Below are positions 46,381 through 56,311 of a DNA stretch of 64,000 bases, piece after piece. The position numbers and the translations under genes were made by a program. This stretch comes from Candidatus Hinthialibacter antarcticus. Its GTDB lineage: Bacteria; Hinthialibacterota; Hinthialibacteria; Hinthialibacterales; Hinthialibacteraceae. Position 1 is the first letter of the stretch, and the number at the start of each line of letters is the position of its first letter. The notes under the pieces are model-generated. The model was not told where the DNA came from. It made no database searches and worked only from the letters and a program-made list of their open reading frames with translations. The DNA lies in assembly GCA_030765645.1 (NCBI GenBank), contig JAVCCE010000003.1, positions 1 to 64,000 on the forward strand, written 5' to 3'.

Positions 46381-46455
46381 AGCCATCTCAAAAACAAATG
46401 TTGCGATTGAAATTCTGGCCTATCAATAATTAAAAAACCCATGCCTTTCGCAGCG
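46381..46455 (+). repeat. Dispersed intergenic element, copy C (partial, diverged)
   Basis: AGCCATCTCAAAA, then ATTCTGGCC and ATCAATAATT in the same order and spacing as the first half of copy B (59095-59155). The hairpin half is missing. It lies between convergent genes, just after the FAD oxidoreductase stop. Confidence 0.6.
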
Positions 46456-46480
46456 AACGATTCGGTATTACTGAGAGTTA

Positions 46481-48709
46481 CTATTCTAATTCACTCGACG
46501 GCGCTTCGATGTATCCTGCAAAGCGCCCCATCCAATACGGCAACAGCCAGAACACTCCGCTGCTTTCCAGGCGGCCTTCGGCGTCGCTGAAATCGCCTGA
46601 AACCACCGTCCAGGGATTTTTATCCCAGCGCATGACGCCGCGTTCGCTGGGCGGCAACATGCGGTCGAGTTGGAGCGGGTCGAGCATCGGGCTTCGTACG
46701 AGTTGAACGTCTTCACGCTTGGAACTGTCAATATGCCATTGGCGCAAATCAAGCGGCTGGTCGCGCAGGAAGAAAATATTTTCATCCAGTTGGCAGTCGC
46801 CGCTCGTCAGCATACCAAAGGTGAAGTTGAAGAACGGGTCCATTTCGTTCGCCACAGTACGGTAGGCCCAGGTATAGCCTTCGCGATAGATGGCTTTCAA
46901 TTCGGGATCGGTTTCGTACTTCATTAACGCGGGGACGACCATGGTCATCAGGTCGTCATCAATGTGGGTGCGCTCAGAGCGACCGTAGGTTTTTGGGCGA
47001 CGCGCCAATTCGGCGTATCCGTGTTTTTTAATGAATTTCTCATATTCGCGTTGATATTTTTTGTCGCCGGTGATGTGGTAGGTCGCTTTGAGATACGACA
47101 AAATTTCAAATGCATTGATGGGCGCTTCCGAACGCCAGTCGGGATCATGCAGTAAAATCTCCGGCGCCCAAACGCCCCAGCGGGTATGCTCGCCGTCGGT
47201 ATCGCGCAACACGTAGCCGCCGTCGATAATGTAATCCATGATTTTGCGCACCAGTTTTTCGACGCGCACTTTGCGTTCGGCGTCGGCGCAGAGGTCGTAG
47301 TACATCAGGTAGGTATAAAAATGCCCGGTGATTTCGTCAGAACTGGTGTCGCCTTTCCAGAGCCACTTACCGTCTTTGGAGGGGCGCCATCTCACTTCGA
47401 CGGGCTTGAATCGCGGGTCGGAGACGCGGCGCTCAATGGCTTCTTGTTCGGAGTACGTCCGGTTGGCGTCCGCCATGTGCGTCCAGTCGCCGGGGATGAT
47501 GGTGCGGGCGACGAAGCCGTCAGTTTCGGTGACGGTTTGCAGATATTCAAGCGCGTCATAGGCTCGGTCGGCTTTGTCTTTTGCATCCGGGTCGCCAGTG
47601 ACGGCGTAACGCAGCGCCTCCATGACCAGATAGATTCCGGTGTAACTGCCGTCGTTGTCGTCGTCGCGCGGTTCCCACTTCGACAGATCGTTGGGATCGG
47701 GGAAATAGCATTTTTCCACGAACCAGGGTTCGCGCACATGGCGCTTCATGCAAATCTCGTAGTAATACTGCGCTTTGTCGGCGAGAGTCATCTTCTTGCG
47801 TTTAATGGCGCTGACGCCTGCGCGGGTCGCAACCCAGGCGGCGCCTTCCTTATCAAATGCAACGTCGCGTACGTCGTCGCTGAGCAGCCAGCGCTTGCTA
47901 TGGCGCAGCGACCAGGTCTCGCCGTCGTAGCGGGCGACGCCTAGCCCAGTCCCGATCCATACCCGCCCATCGGGGCCGACATCGAGTGAGCGAACATCAA
48001 AGTAGGGCAGGCCGTCTTCGGCGGTGAGCGTGTCCACGCGCGTCCCGTTTTCATAAATATCCACACCGCCATATTCGCCAATCCAAAGCCGTCCGTCCGG
48101 CGCGAAACAAACGGCGTTAACTTCGGTTGAAAACAAATCGTCTGTTCCAAAAATGCGGCGGACGCCGTAAGACGCTTTGCGGACCAGCTCCATTCCGGTT
48201 GCGATCCAAACATCGCCGTTGGGCGCCAGCGCGGCGTCGCGCAGGTTGCCTGACCATTCGCGGTTGATTTTTTTCCAGCGTTGTCCGGTGCGCTCCCAGG
48301 CTGAATCCGGCCCCAGCGCGAGCAAGCCTTGCTTGGTTGCGCACACGACGGATATCGGATCGTCAAAGGCGTCGATCTTTTTTGCATCGGTCCCAGTGAT
48401 TTCAAACAACCCGTTCCAGGCTGACGCCCAGAGGGTTCCCGATTGATCTAAGGCTAAATCATAAAAAGAGCCGCTTGCTGCTTGCTTCCAGGCTTCGTTC
48501 TCTAGATAGAACAACCCGTCAGTGGTCGCCGCCCACACGCGGTCTTGCCCGTCAACTTCAACCGCGCGGACATCGTTCGCTTCTCCTGAGAGGGGATAGG
48601 GCTGGTGGTATTCCTGCCAGAAAGGAAGGTCAGGAGCAGCGGCGAATGAAGTGAATATACAAAATGCTGCTATCAGTGGAGTAACCCATGCGATTGAATT
48701 GCGAACCAT
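46481..48709 (-). CDS. Secreted beta-propeller plus alpha-toroid protein
   Basis: About 742 residues: signal peptide to about residue 25; then some seven short blades of the two-component-regulator propeller type (VWAATTDGLFYLENEAW, LWIGEYGGVDIYENGTR, VWIGTGLGVARYDGETW, AWVATRAGVSAI) to about residue 325; then a long helical region (YTGIYLVMEALRYAVTGDP, EITGHFYTYLMYYDLC, FEILSYLKATYHITGDKKYQ) like an (alpha/alpha)6 barrel of sugar hydrolases or lyases. This fusion is unlike standard hybrid sensors, since no kinase follows. Start at 48709 has AAGGGA upstream. Function probably in binding and cutting a glycan; inference only. Confidence 0.72.
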   Translation of the reverse strand: MVRNSIAWVTPLIAAFCIFTSFAAAPDLPFWQEYHQPYPLSGEANDVRAVEVDGQDRVWAATTDGLFYLENEAWKQAASGSFYDLALDQSGTLWASAWNGLFEITGTDAKKIDAFDDPISVVCATKQGLLALGPDSAWERTGQRWKKINREWSGNLRDAALAPNGDVWIATGMELVRKASYGVRRIFGTDDLFSTEVNAVCFAPDGRLWIGEYGGVDIYENGTRVDTLTAEDGLPYFDVRSLDVGPDGRVWIGTGLGVARYDGETWSLRHSKRWLLSDDVRDVAFDKEGAAWVATRAGVSAIKRKKMTLADKAQYYYEICMKRHVREPWFVEKCYFPDPNDLSKWEPRDDDNDGSYTGIYLVMEALRYAVTGDPDAKDKADRAYDALEYLQTVTETDGFVARTIIPGDWTHMADANRTYSEQEAIERRVSDPRFKPVEVRWRPSKDGKWLWKGDTSSDEITGHFYTYLMYYDLCADAERKVRVEKLVRKIMDYIIDGGYVLRDTDGEHTRWGVWAPEILLHDPDWRSEAPINAFEILSYLKATYHITGDKKYQREYEKFIKKHGYAELARRPKTYGRSERTHIDDDLMTMVVPALMKYETDPELKAIYREGYTWAYRTVANEMDPFFNFTFGMLTSGDCQLDENIFFLRDQPLDLRQWHIDSSKREDVQLVRSPMLDPLQLDRMLPPSERGVMRWDKNPWTVVSGDFSDAEGRLESSGVFWLLPYWMGRFAGYIEAPSSELE

Positions 48710-48831
48710 TTCAAACATCCCTTCAAAAATAAAGCCGTCGCCTGCGTGTGTTAACAATAGAAATTTCGCGCATGATGGTTTATAAAAAACAAGCAGTTCA
48801 GTCTATTCTATTTTGAGGAATCTGTGAAACG

Positions 48832-50964
48832 ATGAAACCGACCCTTTTTCATGTTGCTTTTCTTTTAATCGCCGCCTCTCTGTTTGCATCAGCGCAAGAC
48901 GCGCCTGAAAAGACCATATTCCAAACCGCGTCGCATTGGCGGGCGGAGATGGATATCCGTTCGGACGTCGCCGTCATCTATGGAATGAACGAGTCGTTTT
49001 CTGAACGGGCAAAAAGTTGGCAAGACCGAGGCTACGGCATTCAATTTATGACCGGCGTCGCCTGGGGCGGATATCAAGATTACATCGAAGGCCGCTTTGA
49101 CGGCAAAACTCACCACGACGAAGGACAGGTCGAGCGCGACGGGACGCGCATCATGCACGGCGCGACGGTTCCGTATATGGTGCCGACCCCGAGTTATATC
49201 GAATATCTCAAAACGCTCATCAAACGCGCCATCGACGGCGGCGCCAAAGCGATCTTTTTAGAGGAACCCGAGTTTTGGAACCGGGGCGGATACAGCGATG
49301 GCTTTAAGCGCGAATGGAAAGCTTATTACGGCGAAGACTGGCAGGCGCAGCATTCCACTCCTGACGCCGCTTACCGTTCGGCGAAATTAAAATATCATCT
49401 CTATTTTCGCGCGTTGAAAGAACTCTTCCTTTATGCGAAAGACTATAGCGAGTCAAAAGGCGAACGGGTGCGCTGTTATGTGCCGACCCATACGCTGATT
49501 AATTATTCCGCCTGGAGCATCGTCAGCCCCGAAGCGAACCTGGCCAACCTGCCCGGCATGGACGGCTACATCGCTCAGGTGTGGACAGGCACCGCGCGTA
49601 CGCCGACTTTTTTTCATGGCATTGAACGCGAACGCACCTTTGAAAACGCGTTTCTTGAATACGGCTCCATGTTGGCGATGACCCAGCCCACCGGGCGCCG
49701 CGTTTACTTTTTGACGGACCCGATCGAAGACAATCCCAATCACTCCTGGGAAGATTACAAACTCAATTACGAAGCGACCTTCACCGCGCAGTTGTTGCAT
49801 CCGGCGGTTGACCACTACGAAGTGATGCCGTGGCCTAACCGTATTTTCTTTGGCAAATATCAGGTCGGCGGCAGCAGCGAACGCCAACCCATCCCGCCTG
49901 ATTATGCAACGGAGATTCAAGTTCTCATCAATGCGCTCAATGATATGCCCAAATCGGACAACCGCGTCACGGGCGCGAAGGGCATCGGCGTCTTATTGTC
50001 AGATTCAATGATGTTCCAGCGTTTCCCGACGTTTAAAGACTATCAAGACCCGCGTCTTTCTAATTTGTACGGCATGGCGTTGCCGCTGGTGAAGCGCGGC
50101 GTCCCCGTGCAACTGGTGCAGATGGAAAACCTCTTGCAGCCGGATGTGTTGAAAGACGTTCGCGTGTTGGTGATGAGTTACGCCAACATGAAGCCGCTCA
50201 GCCCTTCGTATCATCAAGCGTTGGCGCAGTGGGTGCAACAGGGCGGAATGCTGCTCTTCGCGGGGCGCGACGACGACCCCTATCAAACCGTGCGCGAATG
50301 GTGGAACCAGGACGGCGCTGAATTTGCCGCTCCCAGCGTTCACCTGTTCCAGCAAATGGGCGTCATTCAGCCCAACGCCGAAGGCCGTTACCCCGTCGGC
50401 AAAGGCACGCTGTCGATCATACGCCAGAACCCCAAAGAATTTGCGATGGCGAAAGACGGCGGCGAACGCATGGTGAGCGAAGTTCAGCGATTGTATGGAA
50501 CGCCGATTCTTCAAAAGAATTATCTCGCGTTGCGGCGAGGGCCGTATTTTATTGTTTCGGTGATGCAGGAAAGCGTTAGTAATGAGCCGTTTCTCGTTCA
50601 AGGCCCCGTCATTGATTTGTATGATCCGCAGTTGCCTGTATTGTTAGACAAAGAACTCAAGCCAGGCCAGCGGGGACTGTTTTATCAACTGGTTCTCGCG
50701 CCGGATGCGCCCTGCGTGTTGGCTGCCGCCTCGCGCGCGTATCAGGAAACCAAGACGGATGCGGGCTATTCATTCGTGATGAAAGGCCCGTTAAATATCA
50801 ACGGCGTTGCTCGCGTATTGTTGCCTTCGCAGCCGAAATCCATCAACGCAAACGTAAACGGCGAAGCGGTCGATCTCAAATATGAATGGAATGCTCCGAC
50901 GAAAACCTTGCTGTTACGCTATGCGAATTCGCCGGAGGGCGTATCGTTTGAAATCAAATATTAG
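48832..50964 (+). CDS. Secreted GH42-like hydrolase, unassigned family
   Basis: 710 residues with a signal peptide to about residue 21. A TIM-barrel-like N-terminal domain (VAVIYGMNESFSERAKSW, GYGIQFMTGVAWGGYQDY, GGAKAIFLEEPEFWNRGGYS) carries a Glu-Glu-Pro-Glu motif in a likely catalytic strand. Residues about 400-520 (GIGVLLSDSMMFQRF, VRVLVMSYANMKPLSPSYHQ, QGGMLLFAGRDDDPYQ) look like the Rossmann-type trimerisation domain of GH42 beta-galactosidases. A beta-sandwich tail ends it. Start preceded by GAGGAA. The GH127 gene follows after 38 bases, so they probably form an operon and share a substrate. Confidence 0.65.
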   Translation: MKPTLFHVAFLLIAASLFASAQDAPEKTIFQTASHWRAEMDIRSDVAVIYGMNESFSERAKSWQDRGYGIQFMTGVAWGGYQDYIEGRFDGKTHHDEGQVERDGTRIMHGATVPYMVPTPSYIEYLKTLIKRAIDGGAKAIFLEEPEFWNRGGYSDGFKREWKAYYGEDWQAQHSTPDAAYRSAKLKYHLYFRALKELFLYAKDYSESKGERVRCYVPTHTLINYSAWSIVSPEANLANLPGMDGYIAQVWTGTARTPTFFHGIERERTFENAFLEYGSMLAMTQPTGRRVYFLTDPIEDNPNHSWEDYKLNYEATFTAQLLHPAVDHYEVMPWPNRIFFGKYQVGGSSERQPIPPDYATEIQVLINALNDMPKSDNRVTGAKGIGVLLSDSMMFQRFPTFKDYQDPRLSNLYGMALPLVKRGVPVQLVQMENLLQPDVLKDVRVLVMSYANMKPLSPSYHQALAQWVQQGGMLLFAGRDDDPYQTVREWWNQDGAEFAAPSVHLFQQMGVIQPNAEGRYPVGKGTLSIIRQNPKEFAMAKDGGERMVSEVQRLYGTPILQKNYLALRRGPYFIVSVMQESVSNEPFLVQGPVIDLYDPQLPVLLDKELKPGQRGLFYQLVLAPDAPCVLAAASRAYQETKTDAGYSFVMKGPLNINGVARVLLPSQPKSINANVNGEAVDLKYEWNAPTKTLLLRYANSPEGVSFEIKY

Positions 50965-51002
50965 TGCAAGAAACTTCATGCGGAATTTGGGAGAGTAAGA
51001 CA

Positions 51003-53393
51003 ATGCTTCGAAACGTATTTCTTCTGACGGGTATTTATTTAACTTTAGCTGCAGCGTCCGTTAGGTCGGAAGCCGCGTTTCAGGCGGTCCCGTTCGACCA
51101 GGTAGAAATCGACGATGCCTTCTGGACGCCGCGCCTGCAAGCGAATCATGACTCGACCGTTCCCCATGTGTTGGACTGGTGCGAACGCACCGGACGCATC
51201 AGTAATTTCGCTAAAGCGGCGGGGCTGGAAGACGGCGAGTTTGAGGGCATCTATTTCAACGATTCGGATGTGTATAAAGCCATCGAAGGCGCCGCACATG
51301 CGCTGGCCTTAAAGCCTGACCCGCAACTTGAAGCGCGTGTTGACAAAATGATTGATACCATCGCCTCCGCGCAGCAGGACGACGGCTATTTGAATTCGTA
51401 TTACATCCTGGTTGAGCCGGATCTTAAATGGACCAACCTGCGCGACAAGCATGAACTCTATTGCGCCGGACATTTGATCGAAGCCGGAGTTGCGTATTAT
51501 CAAGCAACCCAAAAACGCAAACTGTTAGACGTCGCCATTCGATTCACTGACTTGATTGATTCAATCTTCGGCCCCGACCAGCGACGCGACGTGCCCGGAC
51601 ACGAAGAAATTGAACTTGCGCTGGTGAAGTTATATAAACTGACTGGCGAGCAGCGCTACCTCGACCTCGCTGAATTTTTTGTCGAAGAACGTGGTCATAC
51701 CGAAGGCCGGGAACCGCAGGAGTATTACGCCCAAGACCATCTGCCTGTGCGCGAGCAAAGCGAAGTCAACGGACATGCGGTGCGGGCGATGTACTTGTTC
51801 TGCGGCGTGGCTGACCTTGCTGCGATCAAGGGCGACCAAGGCTATTACGGCGCCATGCAGCGTATATGGGACGATCTCGCCCTACGCAAAATGTACGTCA
51901 CCGGCGGCATCGGCGTGACCGGACACGGCGAGGGCTTTTCCAGCGGTTACGATCTACCTAACGAGCGTTCCTATTCTGAAACCTGCGCTTCTATCGCGCT
52001 GGCGATGTACAACGAGCGCCTCACCCAACTTCACGCCGATTCTCGCTTCGCTGACTTATGGGAGCGCGTCGTCTATAACGGCGTCCTGGCGGGTGTCTCG
52101 CTAGACGGCAGCCTGTTTAACTACCGTAATCCTATGTCAACTTACGGCGCGAATGGTTATCACCCCGGCGGCGTCAATGCAGACCCCAACCATAAGCACC
52201 ATCGACAGGACTGGTACGCCTGCGCCTGCTGTCCGCCCAACGTGGCGCGGTTTATTCCCCAGATTGGCGGTGCGATCTACGGCGTCGGGCGCGACGGCGT
52301 CTATATCAATCAGTACATCGGCAGCCGTACGCAAGTTGACGTGAATGGACAAACCGTCGCACTGAGCATCACATCAGAAATGCCCTGGCAAGGCGCCATG
52401 ACGCTTGCGGTTGATCCAGAACGAACGGCGGAGTTTTCCGTGTCGATCCGTCTGCCCGAATGGTGCGACGCGCCGGAGATCAAAGTAAACCGCAGCCATG
52501 TTTCTTATAATGAACACAACGGCTATGCGAAAATTCATCGCACCTGGAAACGCGGCGATAAAGTCGAAGTCTTAATGCCGATGGCGGTGCGGCGAATTCA
52601 AGCGCACCCATTCGTTGCGTCCAACACGGGGCGCGTCGCATTGCAGCGCGGCCCGATGATTTATTGCCTGGAAGAAATGGACAATGAGGTCGGCGTCCAT
52701 CACCTGTCTTTGCCGCGTCATGCGCAAGTCGCCGCTGAGTTTCGCCCAAATTTATTGGGTGGAGTCACCGTACTCAAAGGCTCCGCGCAGTTTCGCACTT
52801 TAGATGGCTGGAGCGAGCATTTGTATCGTCCTGCGCGTGAATATGATGACGCAACTTTCGTTGCGGTACCGTATTATTCGTGGGACAATCGCGTCTCCGG
52901 CGCGATGACGGTGTGGCTGCCCGAGCATCCCGCACTGGCGCCGTCTATGACCATCGCCAGCGAGAGCAAAACGTCTTCTTCGCATCTACAAGGAGACAAT
53001 ATTCTGTCAGCGCTCAATGACCAGATTGAACCAAAGGCTTCAAATGATACGTCCGTCCCGCGCTTTACCTGGTGGGACCATAAAGGAACGCTCGAATGGG
53101 CGCAGTTTGATTTCGCCGATACGGAAATCGTTTCTTCCATCGAGGTCTATTGGTTTGATGATAGTGGAGAAGGCGGCTGCCGCGTCCCGGCGTTTTGGCG
53201 GTTGTATTACCGCGACGGCGACGAGTGGGTTCCTGCGCCGTTCGTCAGCGACTATGGGACAGAGTTGAACCGCTTCAATCGAGTTGATTTTGGTCCGGTT
53301 GAAACCGATGCATTGCGCATCGAAGCGCAGTTGCAGCCCAAGTCCAGCGCGGGCGTTTTAGAATGGCGGGTGTGGGCGCGAGGCGATGAATAA
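51003..53393 (+). CDS. Secreted beta-L-arabinofuranosidase-like, GH127
   Basis: About 796 residues: signal peptide to about residue 19, then the DUF1680/GH127 (alpha/alpha)6 barrel starting VPFDQVEIDDAFWTPRLQ. SETCASIALAMYNERL holds the acid/base Glu and CACCPPNVARFIPQIGG the zinc-bound Cys pair used as nucleophile in GH127. A C-terminal discoidin-like sandwich (about 700-796) may bind sugar. Known GH127 enzymes release L-arabinofuranose; related families act on other sugars. GGGAGAG supports the start at 51003. Confidence 0.92.
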   Translation: MLRNVFLLTGIYLTLAAASVRSEAAFQAVPFDQVEIDDAFWTPRLQANHDSTVPHVLDWCERTGRISNFAKAAGLEDGEFEGIYFNDSDVYKAIEGAAHALALKPDPQLEARVDKMIDTIASAQQDDGYLNSYYILVEPDLKWTNLRDKHELYCAGHLIEAGVAYYQATQKRKLLDVAIRFTDLIDSIFGPDQRRDVPGHEEIELALVKLYKLTGEQRYLDLAEFFVEERGHTEGREPQEYYAQDHLPVREQSEVNGHAVRAMYLFCGVADLAAIKGDQGYYGAMQRIWDDLALRKMYVTGGIGVTGHGEGFSSGYDLPNERSYSETCASIALAMYNERLTQLHADSRFADLWERVVYNGVLAGVSLDGSLFNYRNPMSTYGANGYHPGGVNADPNHKHHRQDWYACACCPPNVARFIPQIGGAIYGVGRDGVYINQYIGSRTQVDVNGQTVALSITSEMPWQGAMTLAVDPERTAEFSVSIRLPEWCDAPEIKVNRSHVSYNEHNGYAKIHRTWKRGDKVEVLMPMAVRRIQAHPFVASNTGRVALQRGPMIYCLEEMDNEVGVHHLSLPRHAQVAAEFRPNLLGGVTVLKGSAQFRTLDGWSEHLYRPAREYDDATFVAVPYYSWDNRVSGAMTVWLPEHPALAPSMTIASESKTSSSHLQGDNILSALNDQIEPKASNDTSVPRFTWWDHKGTLEWAQFDFADTEIVSSIEVYWFDDSGEGGCRVPAFWRLYYRDGDEWVPAPFVSDYGTELNRFNRVDFGPVETDALRIEAQLQPKSSAGVLEWRVWARGDE

Positions 53394-53414
53394 ATCGCGA
53401 ACAAAGAGGAGCGG

Positions 53415-53687
53415 ATGATGTCAATTCAAGTGAAAGCAAAAAGCGACGTTGAGTTCGACGTGACTGTCGCCGCGTCGTCGACAACCACGCATACGGTGAC
53501 GCTAGACGACGCTTATTATCAAAAGTTAACGGGCGGCTCTATTACCAAAGAAGCGTTAATTGAAGCGTCGTTTGAGTTTTTATTAGAACGGGAACCGAAC
53601 ACCAGCATCTTAAGCAAATTTGACTTGCCGTTGATTCAACATTACTTTTCGGAATATGAAAGTACGATAAAAACCCAATCGAATTAG
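53415..53687 (+). CDS. Small conserved protein, unknown
   Basis: 90 residues. A beta-rich first half (VKAKSDVEFDVTVAASSTTTH) then VTLDDAYYQKLTGGSITKEA and LIEASFEFLLEREPNTSIL. The pattern suggests a conserved bacterial family of unknown role, and the composition is like a real protein. GAGGAG precedes ATG codons at 53415 and 53418. It is followed after 11 bases by a DinB-like gene, so the pair is probably translated from one mRNA. Confidence 0.65.
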   Translation: MMSIQVKAKSDVEFDVTVAASSTTTHTVTLDDAYYQKLTGGSITKEALIEASFEFLLEREPNTSILSKFDLPLIQHYFSEYESTIKTQSN

Positions 53688-53698
53688 GCGGCGAAACG

Positions 53699-54145
53699 GT
53701 GATCTTAAATCAGGATAACTGGCTGGAATTTCAGCAGCGGGTTCGTAAATTGCAGCCGCAGGATCGCGCACAGTGGGGAAGCATGACGCCAGCAAAAATG
53801 CTGGCGCATTTGACTTTCTTTTTCGAGTCCGCGCTGGGCAAGTTTGACGTGAAAGACGAAAGTACATTTTTCAGCCGTAACGTCATTTTATTTCTCTTGC
53901 TCTATGTTATGCCCGGTTTCCCTAAAAATGTGAAAGCGCCGGAAATGATTACGCCAGAGCCGGATTCAGATTTCGAAGCGGAACGCGCCAAGTTTGAGCG
54001 CTTGGCGCAAGCGTTTATTGATCTGACAAACAAAGAGCCCAACCGCGTCATCTCCCACATGTTTTTCGGGCCGATGACGCTACGAACGAATAGCCGGCTT
54101 TTAGGATTACACATCAACCATCATTTTAAGCAATTTAATATTTGA
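53699..54145 (+). CDS. DinB-like/DUF1569 protein
   Basis: 148 residues; NWLEFQQRVRKLQPQDRAQWGSMTPAKMLAHLTFFFE and SHMFFGPMT..LLGLHINHHFKQF fit DUF1569, a DinB-type four-helix bundle in which three His bind a metal; His in LAHL, SHMF and NHHF are candidates. GTG start with AGGCGG upstream. It ends directly against the convergent phosphotriesterase-like gene. Function of the family is unknown; some relatives are thiol transferases. Confidence 0.75.
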   Translation: MILNQDNWLEFQQRVRKLQPQDRAQWGSMTPAKMLAHLTFFFESALGKFDVKDESTFFSRNVILFLLLYVMPGFPKNVKAPEMITPEPDSDFEAERAKFERLAQAFIDLTNKEPNRVISHMFFGPMTLRTNSRLLGLHINHHFKQFNI

Positions 54146-55177
54146 TCAAAGCAAGCGCTTTGTGATTGTGAATGCTTGTTGGGGGTTCGTTTGCGTGATT
54201 TGTTTTATCTCGTCGTCTGTGAAACCAATGTCTTTCAATGCAGGAAGCAGCGCCGTGAAGATGGCGTCAAACGGGCGAAAATCGCCGCCGTTTTCCTGCC
54301 CGGGCGAATACCAGCCCGCGTCGTGAGACAGATGTAAGTTGGACAGTGCGCCTTGTTGTTTGTATTGAAGGATGCGGGCAATGTCTTTTTCCATCGAGTT
54401 ATGATTGACTTTGTCATACGAGACCCAAACGCCGAAGTCGACGGCTTGCATTAGCAAATCCATATCTTGTTCATTTTGGGCGTGTACCCAAACCAGCGCA
54501 TCGCCGCGAACGCCTTCTTCTTTTAGAATGCGCATCTCATCCGCAATCGCGCCGTTGCCGCCCGAATGACACGCGATTGCCAGCCCGGTCTCTTTGTGAG
54601 TAAGGCAGGCGGCGCGTACGAGCTTCTGGTCAATCTCGTTGAGTGGACCGTTTTTCACGCCGATTTTAATAAAGCCCGGTTTGACGCCTGTTCCGTCTAT
54701 GCCTTCTTCAGATTCTTGCGTCCATCGTTTTGCGAGTTGGTCCGCCGTTTCGCTGCGGGCATAGTCGGGCACAAATTGTTCATTGGCGGCGGCGTAAAGG
54801 CCGGTGTTCGTCAAAATGTTTAATCCTGATTCCTTTGAAAGCCTTTTCAATAACGCCGGGTCGCGTCCAATAAAATTCGGTGAGCATTCTACCAACGTCT
54901 TGCAACCGAGTTGTTTCAGTTGTTCCAAATGGGGAAGTACCACCGGACAAACTTCATCGGAGTTCCAACGGTGTTTTCCGGTTTTTTTCCAGCCGATAAA
55001 ATCCACCAGCACATGTTCGTGCGGTAGGGTAACTCCCATTTCGCCGGGTTGAATCGGGCCGAGAACCGTCATAACAACGTCAACCGTTTCAGCGCTTCTT
55101 GCAGATGGAAGTGGATACAATAAACCTGCTGCCAATCCCTTTATTAGTGACCGTCGATTTATCTTAAAGTTTTTCAT
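54146..55177 (-). CDS. Exported phosphotriesterase-family hydrolase
   Basis: 343 residues. N-terminus NRRSLIKGLAAGLLYPLPSA is a Tat-like signal. Metal-site motifs of the phosphotriesterase amidohydrolases are visible: GVTLPHEHVLVD (HxH), FIKIGVKNG (bridging carboxylated Lys), AIACHSGGNGA, VWVHAQNEQD and LHLSHDAGWYSPG with the terminal Asp. Family members hydrolyse lactones or phosphotriesters. The usual sugar-lactonase or quorum-quenching substrates are possible. All ligands are retained, so it is likely active. Confidence 0.88.
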   Translation of the reverse strand: MKNFKINRRSLIKGLAAGLLYPLPSARSAETVDVVMTVLGPIQPGEMGVTLPHEHVLVDFIGWKKTGKHRWNSDEVCPVVLPHLEQLKQLGCKTLVECSPNFIGRDPALLKRLSKESGLNILTNTGLYAAANEQFVPDYARSETADQLAKRWTQESEEGIDGTGVKPGFIKIGVKNGPLNEIDQKLVRAACLTHKETGLAIACHSGGNGAIADEMRILKEEGVRGDALVWVHAQNEQDMDLLMQAVDFGVWVSYDKVNHNSMEKDIARILQYKQQGALSNLHLSHDAGWYSPGQENGGDFRPFDAIFTALLPALKDIGFTDDEIKQITQTNPQQAFTITKRLL

Positions 55178-55301
55178 AGATTCACTCCAGAAATTCTTTT
55201 ATACTTCTATGTAAGATAGCGTACCACGCTGCACATGCTCTTGCTATATCGAAGTCATTTACTTGCAATCTGGTTAATTTTAGATTTGGGGAGAAGATAT
55301 C

Positions 55302-56240
55302 ATGTCAGCGAAGAATTCGATTTCACGCCGTTCTTTTGTCGCTTTGTCCGCCGTTGCCGCAACCGCATTTGCGCCCGAGAAAGCGCGCGCGCAAGAGAGC
55401 GTCCGCTTGGGCGGGCCAGTATTTGAATCTTACAACTCGCCGGAAGAATGGACGAAGGCAGTAAAAGCGTTAGGATATTCCGCAGCCTATTGTCCTGTCG
55501 GCGCCGATGCGGGCGACGCGCTCATTGCAGAATACAAGCAGGCGGCGCATGAAGCCGACATAACAATTGCTGAAGTCGGCGCGTGGTCAAACCCGATTGA
55601 TCCTGACTCGAAAAAACGCGCGGCTGCGATTGATAAATGCAAAACGCAATTAGAACTCGCAGAAAAAATTGGCGCGCGTTGTTGCGTTAACATCAGCGGC
55701 TCGTTGAATCCAGAGAAATGGGACAGCCACCACCCCAAAAATTTGCGCAGCGCGACGTTGAATCTAATTATTAAAACGACGCGGGAAATCATCGACGCGG
55801 TGAATCCGCAAGTGACGTACTTCACGCTTGAAACTATGCCGTGGGCGATCCCTGATTCGACGGAATCTTACATGACACTATTGGAACGCATGAAGCGCGA
55901 CCGATTTGCGGCGCATTATGATCCCGTCAATATTATCAACAGTCCGAGACGCTACTATAACAACGCAAAAATCATCTCAGACGCTTTTAGCGCTTTCGGA
56001 AATCAGATTCGCAGCTGCCATGCGAAAGACATCAAAATGTCGGACGCATTTACGGTTCATTTGGATGAAGTGCGGCCCGGCTTGGGCAATCTGGATTACG
56101 GCGTGTTTCTCAAAGAACTCAGCCGCTATCCTGACGCGCCGCTGATGTTAGAGCACTTGCCCAACGCGGAAGAGTATAAGCAAGCCGCAGATTACGTTCG
56201 CGCAAAAGCGGATGAAGTCGGCGTCGCGTTGCATGGTTAG
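55302..56240 (+). CDS. Tat-exported sugar isomerase/epimerase-like protein
   Basis: 312 residues: SRRSFVALSAVAATAFAPEKARA is a twin-arginine signal, then an AP-endonuclease-2/xylose-isomerase-like TIM barrel with EVGAWSNPID, TYFTLETMPWAIPDS, HYDPVNIINSPRRYY, IRSCHAKDIKMSDAF and PLMLEHLPNAEEY; the Glu, Asp and His residues in these strands are the expected metal ligands. Substrate unknown, probably a sugar. GGGGAGA precedes the start. Upstream, 55178-55301 holds no gene. The GH5-like gene follows after 71 bases. Confidence 0.87.
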   Translation: MSAKNSISRRSFVALSAVAATAFAPEKARAQESVRLGGPVFESYNSPEEWTKAVKALGYSAAYCPVGADAGDALIAEYKQAAHEADITIAEVGAWSNPIDPDSKKRAAAIDKCKTQLELAEKIGARCCVNISGSLNPEKWDSHHPKNLRSATLNLIIKTTREIIDAVNPQVTYFTLETMPWAIPDSTESYMTLLERMKRDRFAAHYDPVNIINSPRRYYNNAKIISDAFSAFGNQIRSCHAKDIKMSDAFTVHLDEVRPGLGNLDYGVFLKELSRYPDAPLMLEHLPNAEEYKQAADYVRAKADEVGVALHG

Positions 56241-56311
56241 GGAATCTTGAACTGTTTGTTTACAATGTTGAGGATCATCATCACTGATTCGCTTTCATCC
56301 AGGGAGTTATT

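Noticed and set aside
47186-47944. 252-codon open frame on the plus strand
   Set aside because: Lies fully antisense to the propeller-toroid gene, no ribosome site, repetitive Val/Gly/Phe-rich composition typical of a shadow frame.
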